Shown here piece by piece: positions 31,090-40,181 of a stretch of 64,000 bases of DNA; positions within the stretch are counted from its first letter, which is position 1, and each line of letters starts with the position of its first letter. A program made the position numbers and the translations under genes. The stretch is from Pseudomonas hygromyciniae. Its GTDB lineage: Bacteria; Pseudomonadota; Gammaproteobacteria; Pseudomonadales; Pseudomonadaceae. A model generated the notes under the pieces. The model was not told where the DNA came from. It made no database searches and saw only the letters and a program-made list of their open reading frames with translations. The stretch is from the NCBI RefSeq assembly GCF_016925675.1, contig NZ_CP070506.1:3160501-3224500 (forward strand), given 5' to 3'.

Positions 31090-31203
31090 TTATTGATGGC
31101 TGACCCAGAAAACCGCAGTTGAAACCACCAGGATAATCAGGAACAGAATCGCCCAGGCGTCCACGGTACTGTCGGGTTTACGGGCTTTGGTTGGATTGCT
31201 CAT
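31090..31203 (-). CDS. 37-residue single-helix membrane protein
   Basis: ATG at 31201-31203, TAA at 31090-31092. The product begins MSNPTKARKPDSTVDAWA, continues with a hydrophobic helix of about 18 residues (ILFLIILVVSTAVFWVS) and ends HQ. A basic N-terminus followed by one helix suggests an inner-membrane protein. AGAGGCG sits upstream as a ribosome site. The codon use is normal for the genome. I recognise the type (small conserved pseudomonad membrane proteins) but not a function. Confidence 0.6.
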   Translation of the reverse strand: MSNPTKARKPDSTVDAWAILFLIILVVSTAVFWVSHQ

Positions 31204-31436
31204 CGCATCGCCTCTTGTCGGTTTTATGGCTGATTGCACTAAGACTCGACCACAGTAAAGTCGATGATTGCCCGCAAGACAAATGTGGATATCGCGATAA
31301 CCGTTCTCATTAGGTCATTTGGTTATTTGCATATACTAAAACATCACTTTTGCGCATAAACGCAAGCTGGTATCGTTCGCCGGCTCCGTTGGGAGTGCGC
31401 GGCCGTGCGCGCAGATTTGCCGAGAACAGGACCTAT

Positions 31437-33095
31437 ATGTACGTATACGACGAATACGATCAGCGCATCATCGAGGACCGCGTCAAGCAGTTCCGTGATC
31501 AGACCCGACGCTATCTGGCAGGTGAACTGAGCGAAGAAGAGTTCCGCCCTCTGCGCCTGCAAAATGGCCTTTATGTTCAGCGCTTTGCGCCGATGCTACG
31601 GGTGGCCGTGCCTTACGGCCAACTGACTTCGCGCCAGACGCGCATGATGGCCAAGATCGCCCGCGACTTCGACAAGGGCTATGCCCACATCAGCACCCGC
31701 CAGAACGTGCAGTTCAACTGGCCGGCCCTGGAAGACGTGCCGGACATCCTGGCTGAACTGGCTACCGTGCAGATGCACGCCATTCAGACCAGCGGTAACT
31801 GCCTGCGCAACGTGACCACTGACCAGTTCGCCGGCGTGGCCGCCGATGAAGTGATTGACCCGCGCCCCTGGTGCGAGATCGTGCGCCAGTGGACCACGTT
31901 CCACCCAGAATTTGCCTACCTGCCGCGTAAATTCAAGATCGCCATCAATGGCTCGGCTTCCGACCGCGCTGCGATCGAAGTCCACGACATCGGCCTGGAG
32001 CCGGTGTACAACGCCGCAGGCGAGCTGGGCTTCCGCGTCCTGGTGGGCGGCGGCCTGGGGCGTACCCCGGTGGTGGGCGCGTTCATCAATGAATTCCTGC
32101 CATGGCAAGACCTGTTGAGCTACCTCGACGCCATCCTGCGTGTGTACAACCGCTATGGCCGTCGTGACAACAAGTACAAGGCGCGCATCAAGATCCTGGT
32201 CAAGGCCCTCACCCCAGAGGTATTTGCCCAGAAGGTCGACGCCGAAATGGAACACCTGCGCGGCGGCCAGACCACCCTGACCGAAGCCGAAGTACATCGC
32301 GTGGCCAAACACTTCGTCGACCCGGACTACAAGGCCCTGGGCAACCAGGACGCCGAACTGGCCGCGCTCGACCAGCAGCACCCAGGCTTTGCCCGCTGGC
32401 GGACTCGCAACACCCTGGCACACAAGCAGCCTGGCTATGTGGCGGTAACCCTGTCGCTCAAGCCGACCGGCGTGGCGCCAGGCGATATCACCGACAAGCA
32501 ACTGGACGCCGTCGCCGACCTGGCCGACCGCTACAGCTTTGGTCAACTGCGCACCTCCCACGAGCAAAACATCATCCTCGCGGACGTTGAGCAGAGCCAA
32601 CTGTTCACCCTGTGGGGCGAGCTGCGCGAAAGCGGTTTCGCCACCCCGAACATCGGCCTGCTGACCGATATCATCTGCTGCCCGGGTGGCGACTTCTGCT
32701 CCCTGGCCAACGCCAAGTCAATTCCCATTGCCGAGTCGATCCAACGCCGTTTCGACGACCTGGACTACCTGTTCGATATCGGCGAACTGGACCTGAACAT
32801 CTCCGGTTGCATGAACGCTTGTGGTCACCACCACGTCGGCCACATCGGCATCCTTGGGGTGGACAAGAAAGGCGAAGAATTCTACCAAGTGTCCCTGGGT
32901 GGCAGCGCCAGCCGCGATGCGAGCCTGGGCAAGATCCTCGGCCCATCCTTCGCCCAGGAAGCCATGCCTGAGGTGATCGGCAAGTTGATCGACGTCTACG
33001 TCGAACAACGCACTGAAGATGAGCGCTTCATCGACACCTACCAGCGCATCGGCATTGACCTGTTCAAGGAGCGCGTCTATGCAGCGAATCATTAA
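31437..33095 (+). CDS. cysI: Sulfite reductase hemoprotein subunit
   Basis: 552 residues of the nitrite/sulfite reductase family (siroheme and [4Fe-4S]). Two ferredoxin-like halves are visible, with cluster/siroheme cysteines in CCPGGDFCSLAN and SGCMNACGHHHVGH. It reduces sulfite to sulfide for cysteine synthesis. ATG 31437 (MYVYDEYDQRI) is the usual Pseudomonas start. The 230 bases upstream are AT-rich near 31300-31345 with GATAACC and GGTTATTTGCATATAC, a plausible CysB target (inference). The stop lies inside the next gene, whose ATG is 17 bases before it. Confidence 0.93.
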   Translation: MYVYDEYDQRIIEDRVKQFRDQTRRYLAGELSEEEFRPLRLQNGLYVQRFAPMLRVAVPYGQLTSRQTRMMAKIARDFDKGYAHISTRQNVQFNWPALEDVPDILAELATVQMHAIQTSGNCLRNVTTDQFAGVAADEVIDPRPWCEIVRQWTTFHPEFAYLPRKFKIAINGSASDRAAIEVHDIGLEPVYNAAGELGFRVLVGGGLGRTPVVGAFINEFLPWQDLLSYLDAILRVYNRYGRRDNKYKARIKILVKALTPEVFAQKVDAEMEHLRGGQTTLTEAEVHRVAKHFVDPDYKALGNQDAELAALDQQHPGFARWRTRNTLAHKQPGYVAVTLSLKPTGVAPGDITDKQLDAVADLADRYSFGQLRTSHEQNIILADVEQSQLFTLWGELRESGFATPNIGLLTDIICCPGGDFCSLANAKSIPIAESIQRRFDDLDYLFDIGELDLNISGCMNACGHHHVGHIGILGVDKKGEEFYQVSLGGSASRDASLGKILGPSFAQEAMPEVIGKLIDVYVEQRTEDERFIDTYQRIGIDLFKERVYAANH

Positions 33096-33573
33096 GAACA
33101 ACGAAGTCGTCGACGAAACCTGGCACCTGCTGCCCAAGGACGCGACGTTCGATGGCATCTCCAACTGCGACGACCTGATCGTACCGCTGGCCCTGTGGCG
33201 TGAGCATGGCCACGCCCTCAAGGCCCGCGATGGCGGCCTGGGCGTATGGCTGGACGCCGATGAAGAAGCCGAAGAAATCGGCGATGACGTGCAGCACTTC
33301 CAAGTCATCGCCCTGAACTTCCCGGCCTTCACCGACGGGCGCAACTACTCCAACGCGCGCCTGCTGCGTGACCGTTATGGTTACAAAGGCGAATTGCGGG
33401 CGATTGGCGATGTGCTGCGCGACCAGTTGTTCTATCTGCGTCGCTGCGGCTTCGATGCCTACGCCTTGCGCGCCGACAAAGACCCGTACGAAGCGCTGGA
33501 AAGTCTCAAGGACTTTTCGGTGACGTACCAGGCCGCAACGGATGAACCGCTACCGCTGTTCCGTCGTCGCTAA
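33079..33573 (+). CDS. DUF934 protein, sulfite-reduction partner
   Basis: 164 residues of the DUF934 family (NFPAFTDGRNYSNARLLRDR is its signature; also LRRCGFDAYALR). It overlaps the end of cysI by 17 bases, the standard arrangement in pseudomonads, and is taken to act with the reductase as an electron-transfer or assembly factor. No cofactor motif is obvious. A strong hairpin terminator follows the gene and closes the two-gene operon. Confidence 0.9.
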   Translation: MQRIIKNNEVVDETWHLLPKDATFDGISNCDDLIVPLALWREHGHALKARDGGLGVWLDADEEAEEIGDDVQHFQVIALNFPAFTDGRNYSNARLLRDRYGYKGELRAIGDVLRDQLFYLRRCGFDAYALRADKDPYEALESLKDFSVTYQAATDEPLPLFRRR

Positions 33574-33590
33574 GCCCTGACGGGAAACCA

Positions 33591-33628
33591 AAAAACCGAA
33601 ACCTGGCGTCGCAGGTTTCGGTTTTTTT
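33591..33628 (+). terminator. Rho-independent terminator after cysI-DUF934
   Basis: A 15-base perfect stem, AAAAACCGAAACCTG with CAGGTTTCGGTTTTT, closes a six-base loop and ends in a run of T. It could also serve the convergent FMN reductase gene that ends at 33658. Confidence 0.92.
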
Positions 33629-33657
33629 ATGGGCTCCGAGAGGCGCCGTTGTGTACG

Positions 33658-34215
33658 TCAGCCCTTGTGCTGTGCGACCCAATGGCCATAGGCATCGATA
33701 AACGCCTGCAGGAACGGCTTGGTTTTCTCCGACAACGTGCCCGACTCATCGAACGCGCTGCCCGCGCCTCCGAGGTAGGCTTCCGGCTGCTGCATGCAAG
33801 GCACGTTCAGAAACACCAGGGACTGGCGCAAATGATGATTGGCGCCAAAGCCGCCAATGGCCCCCGGCGAAACACTGATGACCGCCCCTGGCTTGCCGTT
33901 CCAGGCGCTCTGACCGTAAGGGCGCGAGCCGACATCAATGGCATTCTTCAAGGCTGCCGGCACCGAACGGTTGTATTCAGGGGTGACGAACAACACGCCA
34001 TCGGCCGCCGCCACCTGCTGGCGGAACGTGGTGTAGGCCGCTGGCGGCGTTGCGCCATCAAGGTCTTCGTTATAGAGCGGCAATTCGCCGATTTCGACGA
34101 TGTTGAGCTTGAGGTTAGCCGGCGCCAAATGGGCCAATGCCTGGGCGACCTTGCGGTTGATCGACTCTTTTCTCAAGCTGCCGACCAGTACGGCAATCGT
34201 ATAGACCTTGCTCAT
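33658..34215 (-). CDS. NADPH-dependent FMN reductase (quinone/chromate reductase type)
   Basis: 185 residues with a flavodoxin-like fold. The FMN phosphate loop is GSLRKESINRKVA, then TPEYNRSVPAALKNAID and SPGAIGGFGANHHLRQ, the pattern of the NAD(P)H:FMN/quinone reductases (ChrR/YieF-like). It likely reduces quinones or metals by two electrons, protecting against redox stress. It is a single gene, convergent with the cysI operon across a shared terminator. Confidence 0.85.
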   Translation of the reverse strand: MSKVYTIAVLVGSLRKESINRKVAQALAHLAPANLKLNIVEIGELPLYNEDLDGATPPAAYTTFRQQVAAADGVLFVTPEYNRSVPAALKNAIDVGSRPYGQSAWNGKPGAVISVSPGAIGGFGANHHLRQSLVFLNVPCMQQPEAYLGGAGSAFDESGTLSEKTKPFLQAFIDAYGHWVAQHKG

Positions 34216-34442
34216 GGGGCTTTCCCGACATCTGACTAAAGGAATCTGTAGTTATAGAGCCTTCGCCGACCTATCACCAGCAGGTTTTGCCCAATCGACA
34301 GCTGTTTTGCCCCGAGGCGTACCCGTAGGAAAAATAAGCGGAACATCAGCGAATAGTATTTTTTCGATGTAGGTAAACTACCCGCCTTAATGACGGTCTA
34401 CAGAACCGCAAATCGGTGTTTTTCTCCAGAGGTTCTAAACAG

Positions 34443-34667
34443 ATGGCTGCAGTACTTGTCGGACAATTCCATGCCCGTGACGCGGAAGGTCGCGTTTATT
34501 CCGTGCATGAATTCCAGGAGTCCACCTCCTCAGGCGACGGTTCAGAACCGGTAATTTCCTACAAGCTGGCGATTGGCGACCGGGTCAACAAGGTCGACGA
34601 GAACACGTTCGTTTTGGTTCAGTCGCAGGTATCCCTGACCCGCGAGCCTGAAAACATGCCTGTTTGA
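34443..34667 (+). CDS. Conserved hypothetical small protein
   Basis: 74 residues, soluble and acidic, predicted beta-rich (AVLVGQFHARDAEGRVYSVH ... ISYKLAIGDRVNKVDENTF). No catalytic residues stand out. ATG 34443 is chosen because AGAGG lies 11 bases upstream. Codon use is native. I know such a protein is common in fluorescens pseudomonads but know no function. The next gene, a LysR regulator, starts about 90 bases later on the same strand. Confidence 0.65.
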   Translation: MAAVLVGQFHARDAEGRVYSVHEFQESTSSGDGSEPVISYKLAIGDRVNKVDENTFVLVQSQVSLTREPENMPV

Positions 34668-34759
34668 TAAGGCTGCGCCTCCAGGCAGAAGTCATATGAG
34701 CGGACTTGGGTTAGGATTCACCCGGTGAATCCCTTACCTGCTGAACATGGACTTCATGC

Positions 34760-35659
34760 ATGCGTTTACGTCATATCGAAGTGATTCAAGCCATTTTGCA
34801 GACCGGACACCTCGGCACCGCCGCCGAATGGTTGCAACTGGCTGTGTCCGATGTGGACGCCACCCTCAAGGACGCTGAACAACAGTTGGGATTCATGTTA
34901 TTCGCCAGCGTCCGCGGGCGGTTGCAGGCCACCCGCGAAACCCTGGCCATGCAGGCGCAGATCGCCCACCTCTACGAAGCCCTCGAACCTATACAGCGCC
35001 TGGCCAGCAGCCTCAAGCACCATCACGCCGCGCCGCTGCGTACGCTCTGTACCCCCCCTCTGGCCAACCAGCTATTGCCGCAAAGCATCGCGCTGTTGCG
35101 CCGCCGCTTCCAGGACACGCCCTGCAACCTCTCCAGCCAACCGACACGCGACATTGTCAGAAGTCTGCTGCTGCATGAGGCCGACCTGGGCCTGAGCCTG
35201 CATGACCCCGAGCACCCGCAAATCACCAGCACCGTACTGGGCCAGGGCAAGCTGCAGTTGCTGGCGCCTCACGGTTGGCTCAAGCCTCGGCAGAAATACA
35301 TCGCCCTGCAAGAACTGGCCGGCCAGGCAATGATCGGCCTGGAGGGGCAAGACCCGTTGAGTCAGTTGCTGGACAGCAAGCTGCAAGCACTGCGGCCGTT
35401 ACCGGTGATCCAGACACGGGTGCAGACCTACCAGATGATGCGCAGCATGGTCGAGGCTGGCGAAGGGCTGGCAGTGGTCGATCCATTCACCGCCAGCGGC
35501 GCGCGGGAGGCCGGGTTGGATACCTGCCCATTGTCGCCGCCGATTCTGGTGAGCTTGTACGGGTTGACGGTCAAGGACAGCAACCCGAGCCCGGCGCTGA
35601 ATGCATTGCTGGAAATCGTCACGCAGAAGGCACAGGCCGTGTTGTCCCCGATCAACTAG
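34760..35659 (+). CDS. LysR-type transcriptional regulator
   Basis: 299 residues. The N-terminal winged helix (RLRHIEVIQAILQTGHLGTAAEWLQLAVSDVDATLKDAEQQLGFMLF) has the LysR layout, although the recognition helix (LAVSDVDATLKDAE) differs from the common SQPAVS form. The rest is the substrate-binding domain. The target is unknown; LysR regulators often act on a divergent neighbour, but here the gene before it lies on the same strand. Confidence 0.8.
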   Translation: MRLRHIEVIQAILQTGHLGTAAEWLQLAVSDVDATLKDAEQQLGFMLFASVRGRLQATRETLAMQAQIAHLYEALEPIQRLASSLKHHHAAPLRTLCTPPLANQLLPQSIALLRRRFQDTPCNLSSQPTRDIVRSLLLHEADLGLSLHDPEHPQITSTVLGQGKLQLLAPHGWLKPRQKYIALQELAGQAMIGLEGQDPLSQLLDSKLQALRPLPVIQTRVQTYQMMRSMVEAGEGLAVVDPFTASGAREAGLDTCPLSPPILVSLYGLTVKDSNPSPALNALLEIVTQKAQAVLSPIN

Positions 35660-35693
35660 ATAAGAGGGCTTATTGTGGCGTTGTGGGGGCCAG

Positions 35694-35829
35694 TTGTGGC
35701 GAGGGGGCTTGTCCCCCGCTGGGCTGCGCAGCAGCCCCAAATTCTGGCGATGCGGTCTGCCTGATAAATCGCGGCGGTCTTATTGGGGCTGCTGCGCAGC
35801 CCAGCGGGGGACAAGCCCCCTCGCCACAA
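35694..35829. repeat. Long inverted repeat (GTGGCGAGGGGGCTTG family)
   Basis: The arms TTGTGGCGAGGGGGCTTGTC and complement enclose GCTGGGCTGCGCAGCAGCCCC and its complement, with about 45 bases at the centre. It lies between the convergent LysR and GNAT genes. It is nearly identical to the copies at 22256 and 60864. Confidence 0.8.
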
Positions 35830-35869
35830 AAAGTTCCACGTAAGCCCCATAGGCACCACCGGCCTCTGG

Positions 35870-36433
35870 TCAGTGGAACAGCCGATACCAGAAAATCGCC
35901 ACCTCACGGGTCTGCGGATCAATCCCGCGATAACGCAGGTGGTCGATGCCGCCCATGACATAGCCGCTGCGTTCATACAGCCGGCACGCCCCCAGATTAT
36001 TGTTCTGCGTCTCCAGCATCATCCCCGGCAGGTTTTTCTTGCGGCTCCAGAATTGCGCCACATCGAGCAAAGCCTTGGCCACGCCATGCCGGCGGGCCGG
36101 GAGCACCACCGCCAGTTCATCGACATGGGCATACCCGTTCCAATTGGTACTGACGACGATATGGCCAACCGGCCGATCATCCAGGTACGCCATGAAAACC
36201 GCGCTGTCGCTGGCATTGCGGTAGCTGGCGAACTCCTCGGGATCAATGCCATAGCATTTACGGTACGGCAAGACCTGCTCCACCGCCCACTGATCCACGG
36301 GCTTGCCCAGCTCCGGCGTGCCATACACGCCCACCTCGAAGCTGAAATCATTGCCCCACACGTAGGCGTCAAATCCCTCGTCGGCGACTCGTACACTGAG
36401 CCCCGGGTACTTCGGATTCATTACAGCTTGCAT
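35870..36433 (-). CDS. GNAT-family N-acetyltransferase
   Basis: 187 residues. The acetyl-CoA loop is in VVLPARRHGVAKALLD (the Q/RxxGxG/A motif), preceded by YAHVDELAV and followed by LETQNNNLGACRLYERSGY, a GNAT core close to streptothricin-acetyltransferase-like proteins. The start at 36433 (MQAVMNPKYPG) has AAGGA five bases upstream; ATG 36421 is an alternative. It starts nine bases after the stop of ldcA, so the two are probably co-transcribed; acetylation of the decarboxylase product (a diamine) is an attractive guess only. Confidence 0.8.
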   Translation of the reverse strand: MQAVMNPKYPGLSVRVADEGFDAYVWGNDFSFEVGVYGTPELGKPVDQWAVEQVLPYRKCYGIDPEEFASYRNASDSAVFMAYLDDRPVGHIVVSTNWNGYAHVDELAVVLPARRHGVAKALLDVAQFWSRKKNLPGMMLETQNNNLGACRLYERSGYVMGGIDHLRYRGIDPQTREVAIFWYRLFH

Positions 36434-36441
36434 AACCTTCC

Positions 36442-38697
36442 TTAACACTTGATGCAATCGACGGTGTAACAACGACCGTTGCCGTCGTCTTCGTGTTGTA
36501 AGCCATGCACATCGGCGACAAACCCTGGGAAACTGCTATCGAACTCCCGGGCGAAGGCCAGGTAGTCGATGATCGAGCGCGTCGATTCGGTAAAACGCTC
36601 CCCCGGCATGATCAGCGGAATGCCCGGCGGATAAGGCACCAGCATCACCGCGGCGATACGTCCTGGCAAAGCATCGATGGACACCGCCTCGACCTCGCCA
36701 CGTACCAGTTGGTCATAGGCATCGGCCGGCTTCATGGCGATTTCCGGCAACACCGTGTACATGCGTTTGAGATGCTTGGCCGTGGCGTTGCTGCGATAGC
36801 AACCGTGCAACTGGTCGCACAAGTCCTGCAGGCCCAGACCCTGATAGCGCGCCGGACCCTGCTGGAACACCGATGGCAGGCAACTGGCCAGGCTGATATT
36901 GGCGTCGTAACTGCGCTTGAACTCCAGCAGTTCCGTGAGCAGGGTACTCCACTTGCCTTTGGTAATGCCCATGGAGAACAACACCAGGAACGAATACAGC
37001 CCGGTTTTTTCCACCACCAGCCCACGTTCCCAGAGGAATTTGCTGACGACCGCCGCCGGGATCCCGCAATCACTTAACGCACCGCCCGCCGTGAGACCGG
37101 GCATCACCAGGGTGACCTTGATCGGATCGAGCAACACATAATCTTCGGCGATATCCCCGAAACCATGCCAGTCGGCCTCGGGCTGCAGCAACCAGTCAGC
37201 TGTCGCCACCCGATCTATGCCCGCAACCGAAGGCGGTTGCCAGATGGAAAACCACCAATCATCGGCGGCGATATGCTGGCGCAAATTGGCCAGGGCCCGG
37301 CGAAAGCTCAAGGCCTCATCGAACATTTCCTGAAGCAGCGAACGCCCTGCGGGCCCTTCCATCATGGCCGACGCCACGTCCAGCGAGGCGATGATGCTGT
37401 ACTGCGGCGAGGTAGAGATATGCATCATGAACGCCTCATTGAAGCGGTCACGATCCAGCTGCCGCGCCCCGCCGTCCTGGACATGGATCATCGAGGCCTG
37501 GCTGAACGCCGCCAACAACTTGTGGGTCGAGTGCGTGGTGAATACCAGAGGGCTGTCGGGCGTACGCGAGGTTCCCATGCCATAGCGCCCGGCAAAAAAT
37601 TCGTGGAAGGCCGCGTAGGCGTACCAGGCCTCGTCGAAGTGCAGCACTTCGACACTGTTGCCCAGTTGCTGCTTGATCAGTTCGGCGTTGTAACACAGGC
37701 CGTCATAGGTCGAGTTGGTCACCACGGCCAGCTTGACCTTGGGCTCGCGGCCACGGGTCAAGGGGCTGGCCTCGATCTTCGCGCGAATCGACTCGCGGCT
37801 GAACTCAGTCAGTGGGATGGGGCCGATGATCCCCAGCTCATTGCGCTCCGGGCACAAGTACAGCGGGATCGCCCCGGTCATGATGATCGAGTGCAATACC
37901 GACTTGTGACAGTTGCGGTCCACCAGCACCAGGTCGTCACGCCCGACCATGGAGTGCCAGACGATCTTGTTGGCCGTGGAGGTGCCATTGATCACAAAAA
38001 AGGTGTGGTCGGCGCCAAAGTTGCGCGCCGCGCGGGCTTCGGCTTCCGCCAAGGGACCGGTGTGATCCAGCAGCGAGCCCAGTTCCGGCACCGATACCGA
38101 CAAGTCCGAGCGCAGGGTGTTTTCCCCAAAGAACTGATGAAACGCCTGCCCCACCGGGCTTTTACGATAGGCAACGCCGCCGCCGTGACCGGGGGTATGC
38201 CAGGAATAATTGGAGTCGGCAGTGTGTTGCACCAGGGCCTTGAAGAAGGGCGGCAACAGGCCATCGAGGTAGGTACGCGCCGCGCGGGCCACCTGCCTGG
38301 CAAGGAACGGTACGGTGTCTTCGAACAGGTAAAGAATGCCGCGCAGTTGGTTGAGCTCGCTCATGGCATCGGCCGGGGCGTTTTCCAGGGTAACTTGCTC
38401 GCCCAGGGCGAAGATCGGCAGGTTAGGTGCACGCAGGCGCGCCAAGCGGATCAGTTCCACCATGTTCTGCAGCAAATGGGTATTTTCCCCGGCACCTTCG
38501 GCGGCGATCAGCATGCACGCCAGGCCATGATGGGTCGAGGCTACTAGGCGGCCTTCGGCGTAATCCATGGCAGAAAAGATGCTGAAACCCTCTTGTTCCA
38601 ACTCCCGGGCGATCCCCCGGACCCGATCACCGGCGACGGTATCGGCCTTGATGTCGCGATGCACGATCAGGATGGGGAACTTCAGGTCTTTGTACAT
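36442..38697 (-). CDS. ldcA: Lysine/ornithine/arginine decarboxylase (LdcA type)
   Basis: 751 residues, PLP-dependent fold type I decarboxylase with an N-terminal wing (1-130). SWHTPGHGGG precedes the large domain and the PLP lysine is Lys393 in THSTHKLLAAFSQAS. The length and domain order match Pseudomonas LdcA, which turns lysine into cadaverine; substrate choice among basic amino acids is not certain from sequence. It precedes the GNAT gene by nine bases. The upstream region at 38698-38890 holds a REP palindrome. Confidence 0.9.
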   Translation of the reverse strand: MYKDLKFPILIVHRDIKADTVAGDRVRGIARELEQEGFSIFSAMDYAEGRLVASTHHGLACMLIAAEGAGENTHLLQNMVELIRLARLRAPNLPIFALGEQVTLENAPADAMSELNQLRGILYLFEDTVPFLARQVARAARTYLDGLLPPFFKALVQHTADSNYSWHTPGHGGGVAYRKSPVGQAFHQFFGENTLRSDLSVSVPELGSLLDHTGPLAEAEARAARNFGADHTFFVINGTSTANKIVWHSMVGRDDLVLVDRNCHKSVLHSIIMTGAIPLYLCPERNELGIIGPIPLTEFSRESIRAKIEASPLTRGREPKVKLAVVTNSTYDGLCYNAELIKQQLGNSVEVLHFDEAWYAYAAFHEFFAGRYGMGTSRTPDSPLVFTTHSTHKLLAAFSQASMIHVQDGGARQLDRDRFNEAFMMHISTSPQYSIIASLDVASAMMEGPAGRSLLQEMFDEALSFRRALANLRQHIAADDWWFSIWQPPSVAGIDRVATADWLLQPEADWHGFGDIAEDYVLLDPIKVTLVMPGLTAGGALSDCGIPAAVVSKFLWERGLVVEKTGLYSFLVLFSMGITKGKWSTLLTELLEFKRSYDANISLASCLPSVFQQGPARYQGLGLQDLCDQLHGCYRSNATAKHLKRMYTVLPEIAMKPADAYDQLVRGEVEAVSIDALPGRIAAVMLVPYPPGIPLIMPGERFTESTRSIIDYLAFAREFDSSFPGFVADVHGLQHEDDGNGRCYTVDCIKC

Positions 38698-38789
38698 GAG
38701 GGCTTGGCGTCCTGAGGGCGATGTACTCAGGGTAGAAGCTGGGAGCGAATGTGGCGAATGAAGATAATAACTAATGTGGGAATGGGCGT

Positions 38790-38880
38790 GTGTGGGAGCG
38801 GGCTTGCCCGCGATGGCGGTGGATCAGTAACGAATGCGCTGACTGCCAAAGCGCAATCGCGGGCACGCCCGCTCCTACAT
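38790..38880. repeat. REP palindrome pair (GTGGGAGCGGGCTTGCCCGCG)
   Basis: GTGTGGGAGCGGGCTTGCCC at about 38790 pairs with GGGCACGCCCGCTCCTACA ending at 38879. It lies between the ldcA start and the dnaQ stop. Confidence 0.75.
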
Positions 38881-38892
38881 TTTTGAGCGCAA

Positions 38893-39639
38893 TTAGTGTT
38901 GGGTCAGTTGGGTCCACAACGCCGGCGCACCCGCCGATTTGGCGATGGCTTCCATGCGTGCCGCGTGCTCGGCCATGTCCTGCTCGCTGGCACGGATGAT
39001 GGTGGTGGGCTTTCGATCTGCCGGCAGACGGCGGATTTCCGAAGGCCGGTTGCCCGAGCCTTCTGCTGAGCCATTGCCATCGGAGGCGTTGCCAGCCAGG
39101 GACAGGCTGGTCTGCCCGCCCGTCATGGTCAGGTAGACGTCCGCGAGGATCTCGGAGTCGAGCAAAGCGCCGTGCAGCTCACGGCCGGAGTTGTCGACGC
39201 CATAGCGCTTGCACAAGGCATCAAGGCTATTGCGCTGGCCCGGGTGGCGCTCACGGGCCATCATCAGGGTATCAAGGATCGTGCAGTGACGAGTGATGTC
39301 CGCCCGATCCGTCTGGCCCATCAGGGCGAATTCGTTGTTAATGAAGCCAACGTCGAACGCCGCGTTATGGATGATCAGCTGCGCGCCGTTGATGAACTCG
39401 AAAAACTCATCGGCAACTTCCGCAAAGCGCGGCTTGCCTACCAGGAATTCGTTGGTGATACCGTGGACGCCAATGGCACCTTCGTCACTTTCCCGGTCCG
39501 GTTGCAGGTACACGTGAAAATGGCGACCCGTGAGGCGACGGCCCATCAGTTCGACACAGCCGATTTCAATGATCCGGTGGCCATCGGTCACCGGCATGCC
39601 GGTGGTTTCGGTATCGAGTACAACAGATCGGATGGCCAT
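38893..39639 (-). CDS. dnaQ: DNA polymerase III epsilon subunit (3'-5' proofreading exonuclease)
   Basis: 248 residues. Exo I is VLDTETTG (Asp9, Glu11), Exo II is HNAAFDVGFIN, and the third site is in LHGALLDSEILADVY. It proofreads DNA synthesis in the replisome; the C-terminal tail (about 185-248) binds the polymerase subunit. It lies near rnhA, as in most gamma-proteobacteria, but here a DUF2388 gene on the opposite strand separates the two. Confidence 0.95.
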   Translation of the reverse strand: MAIRSVVLDTETTGMPVTDGHRIIEIGCVELMGRRLTGRHFHVYLQPDRESDEGAIGVHGITNEFLVGKPRFAEVADEFFEFINGAQLIIHNAAFDVGFINNEFALMGQTDRADITRHCTILDTLMMARERHPGQRNSLDALCKRYGVDNSGRELHGALLDSEILADVYLTMTGGQTSLSLAGNASDGNGSAEGSGNRPSEIRRLPADRKPTTIIRASEQDMAEHAARMEAIAKSAGAPALWTQLTQH

Positions 39640-39832
39640 CAGGGTTCAGCTCTCAACGGTGTGTATTTCAAGGGGCGGGATATTAACACGCTCTATACCC
39701 CAAGCGCCCCATGGCGGAGCACCACGCCCCTCGCCCAACAGTTTTTTACAAGATTTAGCAAAGCTTGCGCAATTTGCCATCACGGCCCTTGGTAGCCTGC
39801 GCCGCTCTTTAGCAATACGTAAATAACCGCCC

Positions 39833-40138
39833 ATGTCCAAACCAAACTATTTGCTCGCCCTGTGCCTGATCAGCGCCGCCAATGCTCAGGCCACCAGCTT
39901 TGTGATGACCACGGATGCCCTGGTCAGCCTGTCGATGAGTGCCACCAAGGGTACCAGTAGCAGTTTCAAAGACGACAAAATCGTATTGGCGGCAAAGGAC
40001 GACGCGGCGGCATACGTCGCCAGTCGGGGTGAGATACGCGGTGCGCGGCTGGAGTCTGCCTTGCTGCATATCCGCCGCACCTTGCCGGAGCTGCGCGAGA
40101 CGGACGAGCAGCTCGCCAACGGGATTCTGGTGTTGTGA
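39833..40138 (+). CDS. DUF2388 secreted small protein
   Basis: 101 residues. The signal peptide ends near AANAQA, and the mature domain runs SFVMTTDALVSLSMSATKG to RRTLPELRETDEQLANGILVL. This is the Pseudomonas-specific DUF2388 family (TIGR02448), probably periplasmic and of unknown function. It sits convergent to rnhA and between rnhA and dnaQ. Confidence 0.88.
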   Translation: MSKPNYLLALCLISAANAQATSFVMTTDALVSLSMSATKGTSSSFKDDKIVLAAKDDAAAYVASRGEIRGARLESALLHIRRTLPELRETDEQLANGILVL

Positions 40139-40181
40139 CGCCAGCAATTGCCACACTCAAGACCGTGGCCTAAGGTAAACC

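Noticed and set aside
37165..38547. A 460-codon frame opposite ldcA
   Set aside because: The PLP-enzyme motifs fix the minus strand as coding; the plus frame shows no family features.
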